From Candidatus Lokiarchaeota archaeon (GTDB lineage Archaea > Asgardarchaeota > Thorarchaeia > Thorarchaeales > Thorarchaeaceae), in the NCBI GenBank assembly GCA_014730275.1, contig WJIL01000143.1:1-64000 (forward strand): a DNA stretch of 64,000 nt, given 5' to 3'. Of this stretch, positions 17,127 to 27,500 are shown in pieces (position 1 is the stretch's first letter; each line of letters opens with the position of its first letter). The notes below the pieces were generated by a model. It was not told the origin of the DNA. It saw only the letters and a program-made list of their open reading frames with translations, and ran no database searches. Made by a program: the position numbers and the translations under genes.

Positions 17127-17157
17127 GCAGTTCCCAGGACCCTCTCGTGGGAACTGC
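17127..17157 (+). terminator. Strong hairpin terminator after the four-cysteine gene
   Basis: GCAGTTCCCA (17127-17136) pairs perfectly with TGGGAACTGC (17148-17157) around an 11-base loop, followed by a pyrimidine-rich stretch. It starts 14 bases after the stop of the small gene. Confidence 0.65.
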
Positions 17158-17262
17158 TATCTCTCCTTCGTGAGGCACAAGTACTTCTCATTTTTCATTT
17201 TTCAGTAACAGTTATCTAGGGATGGCTAAGCTATTCTAAACCGCACCTGGTGGTACCTGTCA

Positions 17263-17529
17263 ATGGTGAAAAGCTACGTACTCATTAAAACACAAGCTGG
17301 AAAGGAAGACAAGGTCCTCCGCGATTTAGGGGCTATGAACGTTGTTGAGGAGGCTCACAAAGTATTTGGGGAATTCGATATCGTGGCCGAGGTCAGAGCC
17401 CGTGATATGGAAGCAATTGTAGAGGTAGTCACCGAGCGAATACGGAAAGTCGAAGCTATCGAAGATACACAAACCCTCCTTGTTATCGATCTTGAGCTTG
17501 ATATGACCTCCACCGGCTTGGCAAATTGA
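17263..17529 (+). CDS. Stand-alone RAM (Lrp/AsnC effector) domain protein
   Basis: 88 residues that cover only the C-terminal effector domain of Lrp/AsnC regulators: 'YVLIKTQAGKEDKV...L', 'VVEEAHKVFGEFDIVAEVRA', 'I..V..RIRKVEAIEDTQTLLVI'. The DNA-binding helix-turn-helix is absent. Stand-alone RAM proteins assemble into rings and bind amino acids, often modulating full-length regulators. The ATG has GGTGGT about 9 bases upstream. The gelsolin-like gene follows 118 bases later on the same strand. Confidence 0.85.
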   Translation: MVKSYVLIKTQAGKEDKVLRDLGAMNVVEEAHKVFGEFDIVAEVRARDMEAIVEVVTERIRKVEAIEDTQTLLVIDLELDMTSTGLAN

Positions 17530-17647
17530 AGTATATTCATCGACGAATCTGTTAAAAGGCATACTATGATTATCAACATGGTAAAACTCCGAGGAGGTCT
17601 CCAAAGTTTCGCCTGTTAAGACGCTCTCACGAACGCCGTTTGTTTTG

Positions 17648-18478
17648 ATGTTGAAAGATGAATCTGGCGAAATCTCGCCAATCAAACTTGATTCTATTCA
17701 CGTAAATAGCGATAATGCGCTCATCGTATTGGATGAGTATAGCGATGTGTGTTGGGTTTGGATTGGTCGAAATGTCAGTATGCCTACCCGCATGCACACT
17801 CTGCGAATGGGCAGATCAATCAAGAGATCTGGTTACAAGATTGGTCCAACCACTATCGGCTTGGGTATTGCTGATTTCATCGAGATGCGCGAGAAGAATG
17901 ATGATAATCCGGAAGTAGCAGCCAATATTGACAAATTCCGAGATGCTATTTCGGGGAGTTGGGGCTATGAGGACAAGTTCTTGGCCTACAAAGAAGATTA
18001 CCAAGTCATTCCTTCCGGCGGTGCGGCCACTGAAGAGCCCACATCACCAGAGACACCTTCGACGGTAGAGCCTGAAGAGGCACCAATACCCTCAGAACCT
18101 GAAGACGAACCTCTACCTCCGGAGCCCACAACTCCATCACCAGTGGCAAGTCCTTCTCCCACAGTTGAGCCCGCCTCAGAAGAAGTAGCGGAGGAAGAAG
18201 AACTGGAAGAAGCACCGGCTGAGGAAGGCGGACAAGTCCTTGAACTTTCCGGAGAAGAGAAAGCGGCACTCCTGCTATATAGTGTGGTAAAGCATTCTGA
18301 ACTGGTCTATGCAGAACGCATTGATGAAGAAGGCAAAAACGGGTTCAAAGTTGAGTCACCAGGGCAATTGGTTCTAACTGTAGAAATCGATGGCAACGAA
18401 CTTCGTATGCATCCATCCGACTTTGGTGAATCTGAAATTTCTGATGCTATTAGAGAAGAATATCAGAAATGGGTATGA
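17648..18478 (+). CDS. Gelsolin-like domain protein with Pro/Glu-rich linker
   Basis: About 276 residues. Residues 1-115 resemble one gelsolin/villin repeat: 'NALIVLDEYSDVCWVWIGRN' matches the strand pair ending in the conserved 'VWIG' turn, followed by a helix with Met/Arg pairs and a further hydrophobic strand. Residues about 125-200 are a low-complexity linker of Pro, Glu, Thr and Ser. The last 75 residues form a small acidic domain I do not recognise. Gelsolin-type proteins bind actin and are known from Asgard archaea, so an actin role is plausible but inferred. The ATG at 17648 follows a TTG at 17645; no clear ribosome box is seen. Confidence 0.6.
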   Translation: MLKDESGEISPIKLDSIHVNSDNALIVLDEYSDVCWVWIGRNVSMPTRMHTLRMGRSIKRSGYKIGPTTIGLGIADFIEMREKNDDNPEVAANIDKFRDAISGSWGYEDKFLAYKEDYQVIPSGGAATEEPTSPETPSTVEPEEAPIPSEPEDEPLPPEPTTPSPVASPSPTVEPASEEVAEEEELEEAPAEEGGQVLELSGEEKAALLLYSVVKHSELVYAERIDEEGKNGFKVESPGQLVLTVEIDGNELRMHPSDFGESEISDAIREEYQKWV

Positions 18479-18553
18479 ATGCCGTTCATGGTCGGTAATT
18501 CCACAGCCAATTCACCTTTGATTCATCTAGCCAACCATCGGCGTTAGTCGTCA

Positions 18554-18561
18554 GTTTAAAG
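18554..18561 (+). promoter_or_regulatory. Possible TATA box of galT-galK
   Basis: The AT-rich TTTAAAGA element lies about 40 bases before the galT ATG, leaving room for a short leader containing the GGGTG ribosome box. The call rests on position and composition. Confidence 0.3.
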
Positions 18562-18599
18562 AGATATATGTCCGTCTCAAGTCGTGGGTGTAACAACTC

Positions 18600-19538
18600 A
18601 TGAGCCGCTTGCGTTGGAACCCACTCTTAGGAGAATGGGTAATCACTACTCCCAGTAGAGCTGATCGCCCATTTCAGGAAGATGAGCGAAAATGTCCCTT
18701 CTGTCCGGGCCAAGAAGAAACGACAGGAAATTGGAAGGTCCTTACACTCGATAACAAGTTCTCAGCTTTGGATCCCACAGTTGGACCAGTGCCACTCGAA
18801 GGCGGCCTGGTGATGGACGCCCCTGCGTATGGCACATGCAAAGTTATTATTCTATCCCCAAATCACAATGAGCAGATAGAGGATATGGATGAAGAACAGA
18901 TTCTCTTGGTATTCAATGAGTATCTCGAAGTTTTTGAAAAATTAGACACGATGAAAGGAATTTCTTATGTCATGCAGTTTGAAAACAGAGGGCAATCCAT
19001 TGGCGTAAGTCTTAATCACCCCCATGCGCAGGTCTACGCGCTGCCTTTCATTCCGCCGCGAATACGCCGCGAAATCAACCAGTCGAAGAAAAAATGGGTG
19101 GATGAGAATACGTGCCTCATTTGTGAAGTGATACAGAATGAGCTTGAACAGGGAACGCGCATTCTCAAGGAGACTGATGAATTCGTATCATGTGTTCCCT
19201 TCTTTGCCAGACTCCCATATGAGGTGCATATCTATCCAAAAAGGCATGTTCACAGCTTGAGTGGATTAGATGACAGTTTGCTGGGTCTAGGGAAAATGGT
19301 GCGTGATGTTGTCAAGAGATATAGCAATGTCTTTGATGAGACAGCTTATGTCATGTCATTTCACACTCGACCATCCACAGGAGATTATCCATTCTGGCAT
19401 TTCCATGTAGAGTTCTATCCACCTTGGCGGGACAAAAGCCGACGTAAACATCTGGCTGGCATTGAACTTGGAGCAGGGACTTACACAAATGATTCTCTCC
19501 CTGAGCAACGCGCTCAAGAACTTCGGGAGGCTCTTTAG
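18600..19538 (+). CDS. galT: Galactose-1-phosphate uridylyltransferase
   Basis: 312 residues with the HIT-type active site NHPHAQ; His142 is the expected nucleophile that carries UMP. Other GalT marks are CPFCPGQEETTG near the N-terminus (zinc ligands), FENRGQSIG, and the C-terminal HFHVEFYPP block. It exchanges UMP between UDP-glucose and galactose-1-phosphate in the Leloir pathway. galK follows with its GTG overlapping the galT TAG, so the pair is translationally coupled. GGGTG lies about 10 bases before the ATG. Confidence 0.92.
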   Translation: MSRLRWNPLLGEWVITTPSRADRPFQEDERKCPFCPGQEETTGNWKVLTLDNKFSALDPTVGPVPLEGGLVMDAPAYGTCKVIILSPNHNEQIEDMDEEQILLVFNEYLEVFEKLDTMKGISYVMQFENRGQSIGVSLNHPHAQVYALPFIPPRIRREINQSKKKWVDENTCLICEVIQNELEQGTRILKETDEFVSCVPFFARLPYEVHIYPKRHVHSLSGLDDSLLGLGKMVRDVVKRYSNVFDETAYVMSFHTRPSTGDYPFWHFHVEFYPPWRDKSRRKHLAGIELGAGTYTNDSLPEQRAQELREAL

Positions 19539-20704
19539 TGGAACATTCACATACCCAAATGAAAACAGCTCTTGCCGATTTGATAGATGCCGATTTTCAT
19601 TACCCGGTACTGTCGAGAGCACCCGGACGCGTTGAGATTCTAGGCAACCATACTGACTACAATGGAGGCCTCGTCTTGTCCTCGACGATTGACAGGTATG
19701 TCTATTCATTGGGGGTTGGGGCTGATGAAGTACACCTGTTTTCTCTGGATTTCGATGAGGAGATTGAATTCTTTCTAGGAGGGTTGTCACCAAGCGGAAG
19801 GACAGAATGGCATGATTATGTTCGTGGTGTCTATTGGGCTATGGCGCGCCGCGGTTACAACGTGAATGGTATAGCTGCTGTTGTAACAGGTGACATTCCA
19901 ATAGGAGCGGGCCTGAGTTCTTCAGCGGCTTTGGAAGTATCTTTCGTCAATTTGATAGCAGAACTAAACGACTTGCATCTGGAACCCAAGATAAAAGCGA
20001 TGATTGCCTTTGAGGCCGAACGTATCTACTGTGCAGTAGCTTGTGGCATAATGGATCAATTTACCAGCCAACTCGGTAAGGAGAATTCTGTTCTTCGCAT
20101 CAACTGTTCGTCTCTTCAAACAAGAAGCATCCCTCTTCCTGCTGATTTGAGTTTAGTAGTGACAGACAGCAAGGTGTCTCGACCGGCAGGTGAAGCGTTG
20201 AATGAACGCAAATCGGAATGTCAAGAAGCGTTGAACTTGCTGAAGAAGAACGATTGGGAAATTGCGAATCTTAGCTCAGTAACACCGAATCAGCTGTCCG
20301 AAGCTTCGGAGATTCTTGAGGAGACTTTGATGAAACGTGTTCGCCATGTAGTCGAAGAGAATCAACGAGTAAAAGACGGATTCCGAGCACTCGAGCGTGG
20401 TAATTTGATCCTGTTTGGAGAACTCATGTACGCCTCTCATTCCAGCTCAAAATCTCTATATGAGGTCAGCCACCCAAAACTAGACCTCCTTGTTGATATT
20501 GCACGGAATGCAGAAGGAGTCATTGGTAGCCGCTTGACGGGAGCAGGATTTGGTGGATCAACTATTTCTATTGTCAAATCCTCAATGGTTGACTCTTTTG
20601 CAGATAGAATCAAACAGGAATACTTGCATGAGACTGGTATCGAACCGCAGGTCATGAAATGTGAAATTCCTGAAGGGGCTACTCTCAGAAGGATTGACGT
20701 TTAG
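19538..20704 (+). CDS. galK: Galactokinase
   Basis: 388 residues of the GHMP kinase family: RAPGRVEILGNHTDYNGG (residues about 27-44) is the galactokinase signature, PIGAGLSSSAALE the ATP loop, and GIMDQF carries Asp173, the likely catalytic base. GSRLTGAGFGG near the end is the third GHMP motif. It phosphorylates galactose for GalT. The GTG start overlaps the galT stop (TAGTG) and has GGGAGG 8 bases upstream. A sugar-degrading alpha-mannosidase gene follows. Confidence 0.93.
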   Translation: MEHSHTQMKTALADLIDADFHYPVLSRAPGRVEILGNHTDYNGGLVLSSTIDRYVYSLGVGADEVHLFSLDFDEEIEFFLGGLSPSGRTEWHDYVRGVYWAMARRGYNVNGIAAVVTGDIPIGAGLSSSAALEVSFVNLIAELNDLHLEPKIKAMIAFEAERIYCAVACGIMDQFTSQLGKENSVLRINCSSLQTRSIPLPADLSLVVTDSKVSRPAGEALNERKSECQEALNLLKKNDWEIANLSSVTPNQLSEASEILEETLMKRVRHVVEENQRVKDGFRALERGNLILFGELMYASHSSSKSLYEVSHPKLDLLVDIARNAEGVIGSRLTGAGFGGSTISIVKSSMVDSFADRIKQEYLHETGIEPQVMKCEIPEGATLRRIDV

Positions 20705-20776
20705 CTGTATGTCTCAAACGATTGATTTTTCTTGTGTGCTCAATCTCTATTCTCAGTGCCTCCAAGGTGGATATTG

Positions 20777-23713
20777 TTGCGCGAAGATAATTTGGACGCC
20801 ATAATAATCAGCGAAACACACTGGGATCGAGCTTGGTATCACACATTTCAAGAATTCAGACTCAAGCTTGTTGATTTGGTCGATAAGCTCCTGAATATCT
20901 TGGACACCGATCCTAATTTTGAACATTTTACATTTGATGGTCAAACCGTTGTGCTTGAAGACTATTTGGCAGTTAGGCCATACCAAGAAAACAGACTTCG
21001 TTCCTTTATTCAAAATGACAGGATTTCAATTGGTCCATGGTATATCCTGCCTGATGAATATTTAGTATCTGGGGAGGCGCTAATCCGGAATCTGCTGACT
21101 GGTAAACGTATAGCCAATGAATACGGAACTCCTATGGACGTTGGCTACACCCCTGATCCATTTGGTCATGTGAGCCAGCTACCTCAGATTCTTGCTGGAT
21201 TCGGATATGACTCTGCTATTTTTGCAAGGGGCGCTGGTGACGAAGTTGATGACCTTGGCTCTGAATTTATCTGGAATGCCCCTGAAGGAACTTCCGTCCA
21301 TACACACTGGCTTCCATTGTCATACGGAAATATCGCCAATCTACCTGAAGATATCGATGATGCAGTTTCGATGATTACAGAGGTCATCCATGAACTCAAG
21401 GATTGGTCGAATATCGATACTGTACTGCTTATGAATGGTTCAGACCATCTGGAGCCGCAGGCTCACCTTCCTGAGATTGTTGCTCGGTATAATGAAAACC
21501 ATGAGGGAAAGGTGAAAATCGGCACACTACCGGAGTTCATGGCTCTTGTCAAAAAACATGCAGACGAGTTTCAATCCGTTAGCGAAGAATTCAGACAATC
21601 GAAATATCAGAATCTGCTATCTGGTGTCTATTCTACGCGAATCTATCTGAAGCAGGAAAATGAGCGGTTGCAGCGAAAGATGGAACGGCTCGTAGAACCG
21701 ATGGCCTCTTTGGCCTACCTGCTTGGGAAAGAGTACCCTGCTGAAAAGATCCGATTGGCTTGGAAATATCTGCTAAAATGCCACCCGCATGATGACATAT
21801 GCGGTTGCAGCATCGATGAAGTCCATGAAGATATGATGCAGAGATTCCGGTGGACTGATGAGATAGCTGATAGCCTTATTGCTGATTCTTGGGAACGAAT
21901 CAAAGAACGGCATGCTGATTCATCACATAGTCTAGTGCTTTTCAATCCGGTTCCTTACGCTCGAAGAGAGGTAGTGACCTGTAGTATTCCCCTTTCAAAT
22001 CTTCGATTTGCAGAACTTGGTGATATTCAACTGTATGATCCCGCCCTTCAACCTGAATCCCCTCTGGAGGCGGCTAAGAATGAGGTACACATCGCGTTTG
22101 TGCGTCAGCAGGGATTCGACATGAATCCCACCTCGACCAGAGAGATATCTTTGAACGGGGATACTGTTACCGAATTTGAATTCGATTTTTCCAATCTTAT
22201 AGCATTCTTCCCGGGAATGGAGCATATCGTGGAGGAAATCCCGACAATCTATAGAATTCGTGTAAATTCTGAGAACGAAATCGTTGAAGTCTGGGGAAGA
22301 AAACCCCACGCTACAACAGCAATGGACGGAGGAATTCAGCTATTTGACGAGACTGGTAATTCGATTCCTCATCAATCTCTAGGCACTCATCTAGAACCAA
22401 ATACTGATTCAACTCTCGTTCAGGATGAACATGAGGTTATACGGATAGCGTCCTTAATTGACACGGAGGGTTTGAGCACATGTACCCTAAAACTTGGTCT
22501 AGAGGAAGAGCATGCCAGCTACAAGATAGAGGGAGAAGTTCAAGCAGGTGAGAATTGGCTTGAGAACAACATTGTTAGAATTGTAGTGGCTGAAACTGGC
22601 ACCATATCATTGCTTGATAAGAGAACCAAAGAGGTCTATGATGGTCTTCTGGAATTCGAAGATTCAGAGGATATTGGAGACGAGTACGACTACTGTCCGG
22701 CTCCTAATCACAAAAGCATCCGCTCAAGCAATACTCTACAATCTGTCGAAGTTATTCATGAAGGGCCTATTCTTGGCCAGCTGCGCATGACAGGTGAGTT
22801 CTCTCTTCCATCTTCAGCTGATCCAAAACGGAGAGGTCGAGTGGAATCTACAGTTGTATGTCCATATACAATTGAACTTACTATGAAAGCAGATTCTCCC
22901 CGAATTGAGACAAGAATTCTATTCGAGAATAATGCTGAGGATCATCGACTACGGATTCTCTTCCCGACAGGAACTGAAGCCGAGACATGTCACGCCGATT
23001 CTGCATTCGATGTTATCAAACGCCCAATCCACCACCAAGCTCACGAGGACTGGTATCAACCAATGCCTCCCACATACCCTCTTCGAAGCTTCGTAAGTAT
23101 GAATTCTGGGAAGCGCGGCTTAACGGTAGCCACCAAGGGCCTTCTTGAATTCGAGATTCTAAAAGGACAAGGTGGAACTGTTGCGTTGACTCTACTTCGA
23201 TGCGTGGGATGGTTATCTCGAATCGGAATGAAGACTAGGAGCGACACTGCAGGCCCCGTTATGAGAACTCCTGGTGCACAGTGTCCCGGGCTGCATGAAT
23301 TTGAATTCGCACTAGTCCCCCACGAGGGTGATTGGTTAGAAGCAAATGTACAAACTGAGGTAGAGAACTATCTCTTACCGCTTCTGGCCGAATATGGTAC
23401 TCCCATTGATACGTCAAAGAATGAAGAAAGGACCAGTCTTGTCAAAGTACATCCTGAACCAGTCAAGATTTCGGCTATAAAGAAAGCTGAAGATAGTGAT
23501 GGTTTGATTGTACGAGTCTGGAATTGCGGAAGTGAAAAGCATTCATCCACTCTTGAGTTTGGATTTCCCATAATCGAGGCCACGACTGTGAATCTGGCTG
23601 AAGAGATGAATGGCGGAAGAATAGAAGTTGAGAATGGGACTGTGGTTCATTTTGATATTCCCGCCAAGCGAATCAGGACCTTCCTTGTTCGTTTCGACGA
23701 CGGTTCCCTTTGA
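20777..23713 (+). CDS. GH38-type alpha-mannosidase
   Basis: About 978 residues. The N-terminal catalytic domain has ETHWDRAW (zinc ligands), YTPDPFGH with Asp127 as the expected nucleophile, and a NGSDHLEPQ block. A helical bundle with CHPHDDICGCSIDEVH follows, then the long beta-sandwich C-terminus of the family. It hydrolyses alpha-mannosides, presumably glycans taken up or recycled in the cytosol since no signal peptide is seen. No ATG fits: I take the TTG at 20777 because AGGTGG lies 6 bases before it and the catalytic motif then starts near residue 12. The frame is open back to a TTG at 20732. Confidence 0.88.
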   Translation: MREDNLDAIIISETHWDRAWYHTFQEFRLKLVDLVDKLLNILDTDPNFEHFTFDGQTVVLEDYLAVRPYQENRLRSFIQNDRISIGPWYILPDEYLVSGEALIRNLLTGKRIANEYGTPMDVGYTPDPFGHVSQLPQILAGFGYDSAIFARGAGDEVDDLGSEFIWNAPEGTSVHTHWLPLSYGNIANLPEDIDDAVSMITEVIHELKDWSNIDTVLLMNGSDHLEPQAHLPEIVARYNENHEGKVKIGTLPEFMALVKKHADEFQSVSEEFRQSKYQNLLSGVYSTRIYLKQENERLQRKMERLVEPMASLAYLLGKEYPAEKIRLAWKYLLKCHPHDDICGCSIDEVHEDMMQRFRWTDEIADSLIADSWERIKERHADSSHSLVLFNPVPYARREVVTCSIPLSNLRFAELGDIQLYDPALQPESPLEAAKNEVHIAFVRQQGFDMNPTSTREISLNGDTVTEFEFDFSNLIAFFPGMEHIVEEIPTIYRIRVNSENEIVEVWGRKPHATTAMDGGIQLFDETGNSIPHQSLGTHLEPNTDSTLVQDEHEVIRIASLIDTEGLSTCTLKLGLEEEHASYKIEGEVQAGENWLENNIVRIVVAETGTISLLDKRTKEVYDGLLEFEDSEDIGDEYDYCPAPNHKSIRSSNTLQSVEVIHEGPILGQLRMTGEFSLPSSADPKRRGRVESTVVCPYTIELTMKADSPRIETRILFENNAEDHRLRILFPTGTEAETCHADSAFDVIKRPIHHQAHEDWYQPMPPTYPLRSFVSMNSGKRGLTVATKGLLEFEILKGQGGTVALTLLRCVGWLSRIGMKTRSDTAGPVMRTPGAQCPGLHEFEFALVPHEGDWLEANVQTEVENYLLPLLAEYGTPIDTSKNEERTSLVKVHPEPVKISAIKKAEDSDGLIVRVWNCGSEKHSSTLEFGFPIIEATTVNLAEEMNGGRIEVENGTVVHFDIPAKRIRTFLVRFDDGSL

Positions 23714-23728
23714 TTGTGGGTGAGCCAT

Positions 23729-24298
23729 TCACTTCCTGCTTATCCATTTGTTTTGCTTTTCATAGAAGCGAAGCGGCAATTCGGATCCTTCTGACAATCC
23801 AATTCTAGTTGTCTGTTCAATCTCTCCAACTTGCCAAACAGAATCTAATACTTTAATCGTTTCTCCGATTTTCTCACCATTGTGAGAACGGTCTATTCCC
23901 AGTGCTTGAGTTAATCTACCTGGCCCGTTTGTTAGGTTCTCATTTCCATCACGATTCTCGCGCATCGTCTTGATGCCTTGCAATGGTTCGAGAGCTCTGA
24001 TTAGGACGGCTCCAGGTATACCCCTTTCTTCACACACAAAATTGAGCATATTATACATTCCATAGCAGATATACACGTAGACTCTTCCTGGTGGACCAAA
24101 CATGATTTCGTTTCGTGGAGTCTTCCCTCTATATGCGTGGGAACCAGGTTCGGCCATATATGCTTCTGTCTCCACTATCCTTCCCTGCATTTTGCCTTTC
24201 TTAATCCGTTTGCCGATTAAATCGATGGCTACTTGATCCGTTTTTCGCGCAAAGAATGACAGAGATATCTCTTGCATATGCTGGTGAACAACGCTCAT
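23729..24298 (-). CDS. Alkyladenine (3-methyladenine) DNA glycosylase, AAG/Mpg family
   Basis: 189 residues with the AAG fold marks: LIGKRI, GRIVETEAYMA (catalytic Glu within the ETEAY motif), SHAYRGKTPRNEIMFGPPG, and VYVYICYGMYNMLNFV. It removes alkylated and deaminated purines from DNA, starting base excision repair. It runs convergently with the mannosidase gene, ending 15 bases from its stop. The ATG at 24296-24298 has only a close AGG upstream, so a leaderless transcript is possible. Its role is independent of the flanking sugar genes. Confidence 0.92.
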   Translation of the reverse strand: MSVVHQHMQEISLSFFARKTDQVAIDLIGKRIKKGKMQGRIVETEAYMAEPGSHAYRGKTPRNEIMFGPPGRVYVYICYGMYNMLNFVCEERGIPGAVLIRALEPLQGIKTMRENRDGNENLTNGPGRLTQALGIDRSHNGEKIGETIKVLDSVWQVGEIEQTTRIGLSEGSELPLRFYEKQNKWISRK

Positions 24299-24360
24299 CC
24301 TAAAATGATAACGGTAATCTGGTCAATTTCAGAAACCATCTCCTCCAAGCATATCATTGG

Positions 24361-24528
24361 ATGATATCCCGACTGTATTTGCATCATTGTTCGGTGATGA
24401 TCCCTCTCGCCCCGCATATTGCTGCAGGTCTACTGGTCACAAATGCTCGGAAAAGTCATATTGAGTGGCCAGATACTACCGCATTCAGTAATTCTCTGAT
24501 CGAAATGGGTGGCAAGCTCAAGGAATGA
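24361..24528 (+). CDS. Possible short protein or gene remnant
   Basis: A 55-codon frame ends 6 bases before the next gene. From the inner ATG at 24397 the residues have natural composition and read like the C-terminal end of a folded protein (for example 'PLAPHIAAGLLVTNAR'). No ribosome box is seen at either ATG and I do not recognise a family. It may be the tail of a lost gene. The stop region provides the AAGGA box used by the following GNAT fusion gene. Confidence 0.25.
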   Translation: MISRLYLHHCSVMIPLAPHIAAGLLVTNARKSHIEWPDTTAFSNSLIEMGGKLKE

Positions 24529-24534
24529 AAAATT

Positions 24535-27500
24535 ATGTCTGAGGAACTCGATGTTCAAATTGTTAGATACAAGCCCGAAATGGCTGCGGAACTTGCTGAA
24601 ATGTATAACTCGTGGGATGAACTGTGGATTAGCGGATACACTCAAGGCGTTCCCTATGATGCTCAGCGGGTACGAGACCGATATGACAAGATGAGTGCCA
24701 TTGCCATACTTATAGCCGTGAAATCTGATGACGGCAAACCTGTTGGATCCTGTACCTTACACGAACATTGGCGAGACGAGGATGCTGCATATGTTGGTGT
24801 GTTAGGGGTTAGGCCTGAGGCTCTCGGCAAGAAAGTTGGCAAGAAGTTACTTCTTAGGTCTATTCAGATTGTGCGCAATGAGGGTTACAAGCGAGTAGAC
24901 CTACACACTTGGGCTGGCAATACGCGGGCCGTTCCGCTTTACAAGAAAGTCGGACTTATGTGGAACCCTGAAGCTTCTGGAGTTCACATGGAGGATTATA
25001 TTCCTGCAATTCTCGAACATCCGTTTTCAGAGCCTTTCTTCGACGGAATGCAGGAGAATGAATGGTATGATTTTCAGAAACGGGAACTAACCCAAAAGCC
25101 AGATGAAATGACCTACAAGGGGATGGATGTTTATGCCTACAATTTCGAGCGCGACCAAGACGATTTGACGGTCATAGTCGATCGTCATGCGAGGGCGATA
25201 TCTTCCATAGATCGCACAGTAAACGGCCAGCGTATCACCATATCTGCCAGAGTTGACAGTCATAAGGTTCTTTGTGGAGTCACTGGGCAGTATATTCTCG
25301 AAGTGATTAACGATAGCGACGAACAGCTCTCGTTTACGGTCAATCTGAACTCATTCCCTGCTCTTGAATTCAAGGGAGAGCCCTCGATTGAATTTGATGT
25401 TGATTCTGGTGATACATACCAATGGACAGTACCATTTGTTGTCAGCTCCTCTGCTCCTATTCATAGAGAGAACATTCGGTCCCCTGCAATAGATTCCAAT
25501 ATACACATGAATGGGGTTGAGATGAATTTCCAAACTGGAATGGTCATCAAGCCTATTGCGGACATTAAGAATCGATGGCCTCATTCGAGAGTTATCCCTG
25601 GCGGTTCTTCTAATGTACCAATTACCGTATTGAGTTCTATTGAGGAAGAGTGCTCTGCAATTCTGAATTTAGAAGTCGATCATTCGTCATTCAAAATTGA
25701 ACCACGAGAGAGTAGAATTGATATTTCACGAGAGGGGATTTCAGGGGTCAATGCTCTTGTTTCCGCTGATTATGAAACAGAACCTGGAGAATACGCAATA
25801 GTAGCGAAAATCAAAACTGATGAGAAACTAGGTGAGAATGGAAAGACCATCGAAACGCGAGATTTCAAGATTCCTCTCTTCTGTGGTGAATCAGGAATTG
25901 TTTCTGCCTTTGAAGACAAAAGGAACAATGATGTCATTATCAATGGAGTGAATTACCAAGCTACTATGAGCCTTGAGGGTGCAATGCTGAGAGTACGAGA
26001 TATTCACAATAGGACCGGTTCGCTCTTTCAGGTACGTTCACAAGTTGGACCTCCTTTCGGAATGGATCCTTTCAGATATGCTGAACGAGATTTCTCAACG
26101 GAGAAGAGTGATGAGGGTATTACTGTATCGGTGGTGGGCCGTCACCCTGAAAGACCTTTGAAAATTGAAGACCGAGTTTTCTTCCAGCATGAAAGCGGTG
26201 TAATATCTCACGAAGTTTTGATAACCAACGAAGGTGAAAATAGACAAAAGCTGCAATTGCGTGTGTACTGTGGAAGCCAAGGTATTGATTTGTCTCCTGG
26301 AACTGTGACTGTTCCACTCAAAGACGGCATTGTCAAACAAGGTCTTATTCACGACCTTTTCACACACCCTTCCGTACCTAGTTCTCCAGACACATTCTCC
26401 GAGGGTTGGATTGCATCGAATAAACGCGGGCTAACTAAGGGCCAACTCTTCGATTTGGAGGCAATTGATGAAATTCACATGGGCAACGATCAAACTGCAT
26501 ACCTCCAATATCCCCTTAGAACCTTGGAGCCCGGAGAAACGGCGAGAATTTCCAAAATATGGTTTCTCACCAAAGCAAGTGATTGGCAGGATGTTAGGAG
26601 AACATGGCAGGAAAAAATCTTGCGTAAGTCTTCCATTGAATTTGGACAACAGGAATCGCTGGAAATGCATTCCATTGTAGATATCTCAGTAGATTCCTGT
26701 ACTATTGATGAGCCATGCGATTGCGAAATCCACGCCCAGATACATAAGCGAATTGTTGCCCCCCTAACGGTTGAAGCTTCTGTTCAGGCTCCAAATGGAT
26801 GGTCGGCAGAGGTAATTCCACCTAGTGAAGATGAACCCGCTGAGCAAATTGAGCTTAAAGACGTGACTTCACTCAGAATAAGACTAACTCCAACGGAAGC
26901 ATTTCCTGATGGTTTCCGTATCCATGAGGGGACTATAGTAATCCAAGCTGCTACCACTTACAAGAAGGACTTTCGCATCATTCAACTCGGTGAATCGAAT
27001 ACTCGTGTTTCTGTTGATCAGTTGGAAGACAGCGGACTTCAGTCCTATGAAGTTTACAATGGTTTAATCCGGTTCAGGGTTTCTCCTGAGTATGGCGGCT
27101 GCGTTTACTCATTGAAAAATTCGAAGGGTACTGAGCTGCTGGTTTCAACTTTCCCTGAGGGAGGACCTAAACCAGGTGCGATACTTGCAAATTATTATGG
27201 CGGAATACAACCGATAACTTGGGATGACGAACTGAACGAAAACCTATCGAGCGCTGAGACCAACAAAGAGGACATGTCTGCCAGCATATGCGAAAAGGGG
27301 TTGTGGCGTGGAGTTGAGATTTCTTGGACTGGAAAGGTCCAAGATTCAGTAAAGGGCGTTTCTTTCCGTCTTCAGTATTACACATTCCCAAACTCTCCTT
27401 TACTTGCAGCCAGATGGATTATCAAGAATTCTACCTCCGCCCCTGTTAAGATATCTCCTACTTTTGTGGTAGATCCCGCATTCGACGGCGACGTATCCAA

